From contig WQSG01000007.1 in NCBI GenBank assembly GCA_009788055.1, positions 294-64,293 on the forward strand: 64,000 nucleotides of DNA. The letters run 5' to 3'. A program made the translations under genes and the position numbers. Below are positions 63,666 through 64,000 of this stretch, one piece after another. Origin of the DNA: Defluviitaleaceae bacterium. Lineage in GTDB: Bacteria > Bacillota > Clostridia > Lachnospirales > WQUN01. How positions within the stretch are numbered: position 1 is the first letter of the stretch; every line of letters starts with the position of its first letter. A model generated the notes under the pieces. It worked only from the letters and a program-made list of their open reading frames with translations, did no database searches and was not told the DNA's origin.

Positions 63666-64000
63666 ATGAAGAAAAATACTCCGTTTTTGATTTTTGCAGT
63701 GTATGCGTCGTTTTTGGCTTTGGGAATGCCCGATGGGGCGTTTGGTGTGGCGTGGCCTAGTATAAGGTATGAAATGGGTCTGGAGTTGGAGCGGGCGGCG
63801 TTTCTTATTATAGTGCATTCTATTTTTTATTCGCTGTGCGCGTCGCAAACGGGGCGGCTGGCGAAGAAAATTCCGCTGGGGAATATAAGCGGGGTTGGGT
63901 TTGTGTTGCTTATGCTTGGGATTTTGGGCTTTTCGTTGGCGGGGGATATTTATGAGTTGGCGGCGGCAACGGCGGTGTTGGGTTGCGGAATGGGCTTGGT
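63666..64000 (+). CDS. MFS transporter, N-terminal part (runs off the window)
   Basis: From ATG 63666 an open frame continues to the window edge (111 codons). It begins MKKNTPFLIFAVYASFLALG and contains MPDGAFGVAWPSIR, then further membrane segments (FLIIVHSIFYSLCASQTGRL, GVGFVLLMLGILGFSLAG), typical of major facilitator proteins in which D/G residues follow helix 1. The substrate is unknown. The gene is incomplete only because of the window edge. Confidence 0.82.
   Translation, partial: MKKNTPFLIFAVYASFLALGMPDGAFGVAWPSIRYEMGLELERAAFLIIVHSIFYSLCASQTGRLAKKIPLGNISGVGFVLLMLGILGFSLAGDIYELAAATAVLGCGMGL

Overview
The window reads as a chromosomal segment of a Gram-positive anaerobe of the class Clostridia (Bacillota). 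Grounds: a WalR/WalK-YycH-YycI block, FakA/Asp23, rpsU, CarD, a SpoVB-type flippase, an S-layer homology protein, cohesin/dockerin modules, strong AGGAGG ribosome binding sites and consensus sigma-A promoters. Genus and species cannot be read from it. No rRNA, CRISPR array, insertion sequence or complete prophage was found.

Layout. 1-2.4 kb is an accessory patch: a small hypothetical gene, an MNT/HEPN toxin-antitoxin pair and a stand-alone primase core resembling TOTE conflict systems. 2.8-11.5 kb is housekeeping: radC; asp23-fakA-recG on the minus strand; a phospholipase-C-like gene and an HI0933-type flavoprotein; cmk-plsC. 11.5-20.7 kb holds exported proteins on the minus strand (FecR/GLUG, copper-amine-oxidase-stalk/NHL, and a cohesin/dockerin protein) plus an aquaporin. 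20.8-22.1 kb carries a small gene, a pair of 28-bp inverted dif-like sites and a FimB-sized tyrosine recombinase. 22.2-28.4 kb (minus) is a brnT/antitoxin-lspA-rluD-propeller-lepA run and pfkA. 28.5-40.3 kb (plus) runs rplM-rpsI-ispE, two surface or envelope proteins, walR-walK-yycH-yycI, an HD-GYP response regulator and a DUF1883/zinc-ribbon gene. gyrA and a MazF-like gene follow on the minus strand. 43.9-54.9 kb is one 11-kb gene for a 3652-residue InlB-repeat protein with a C-terminal dockerin. 55-64 kb has three tRNAs, a ThuA-like gene, deoD-TPR-polysaccharide deacetylase, a VapBC-like pair, carD-PHP-flippase, rpsU and the start of an MFS transporter.

Two features stand out. First, a family of about ten modular GC-rich palindromic repeats (roughly 65-190 bp, ends TAAGACC.../...GGTCTTA or the AAGTTCTC variant) lies between genes. 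It has also entered coding sequence in frame: inside recG, inside rluD, and as the C-terminus of RecG. At gyrA and the HI0933-type gene its end supplies the stop codon. Second, two 28-bp sites of 11-6-11 architecture, 27/28 identical as inverted repeats, flank 113 bp just upstream of a 188-residue tyrosine recombinase. The flanked segment contains a one-directional terminator hairpin, which suggests a self-contained invertible switch. Both proposals rest on sequence pattern alone.

Surface biology dominates the accessory content. Two large exported proteins end in dockerins and one also carries a cohesin, although no cellulase or scaffoldin is visible here. Four separate toxin families (MNT/HEPN, BrnT, MazF-like, VapC) fall within the 64 kb.
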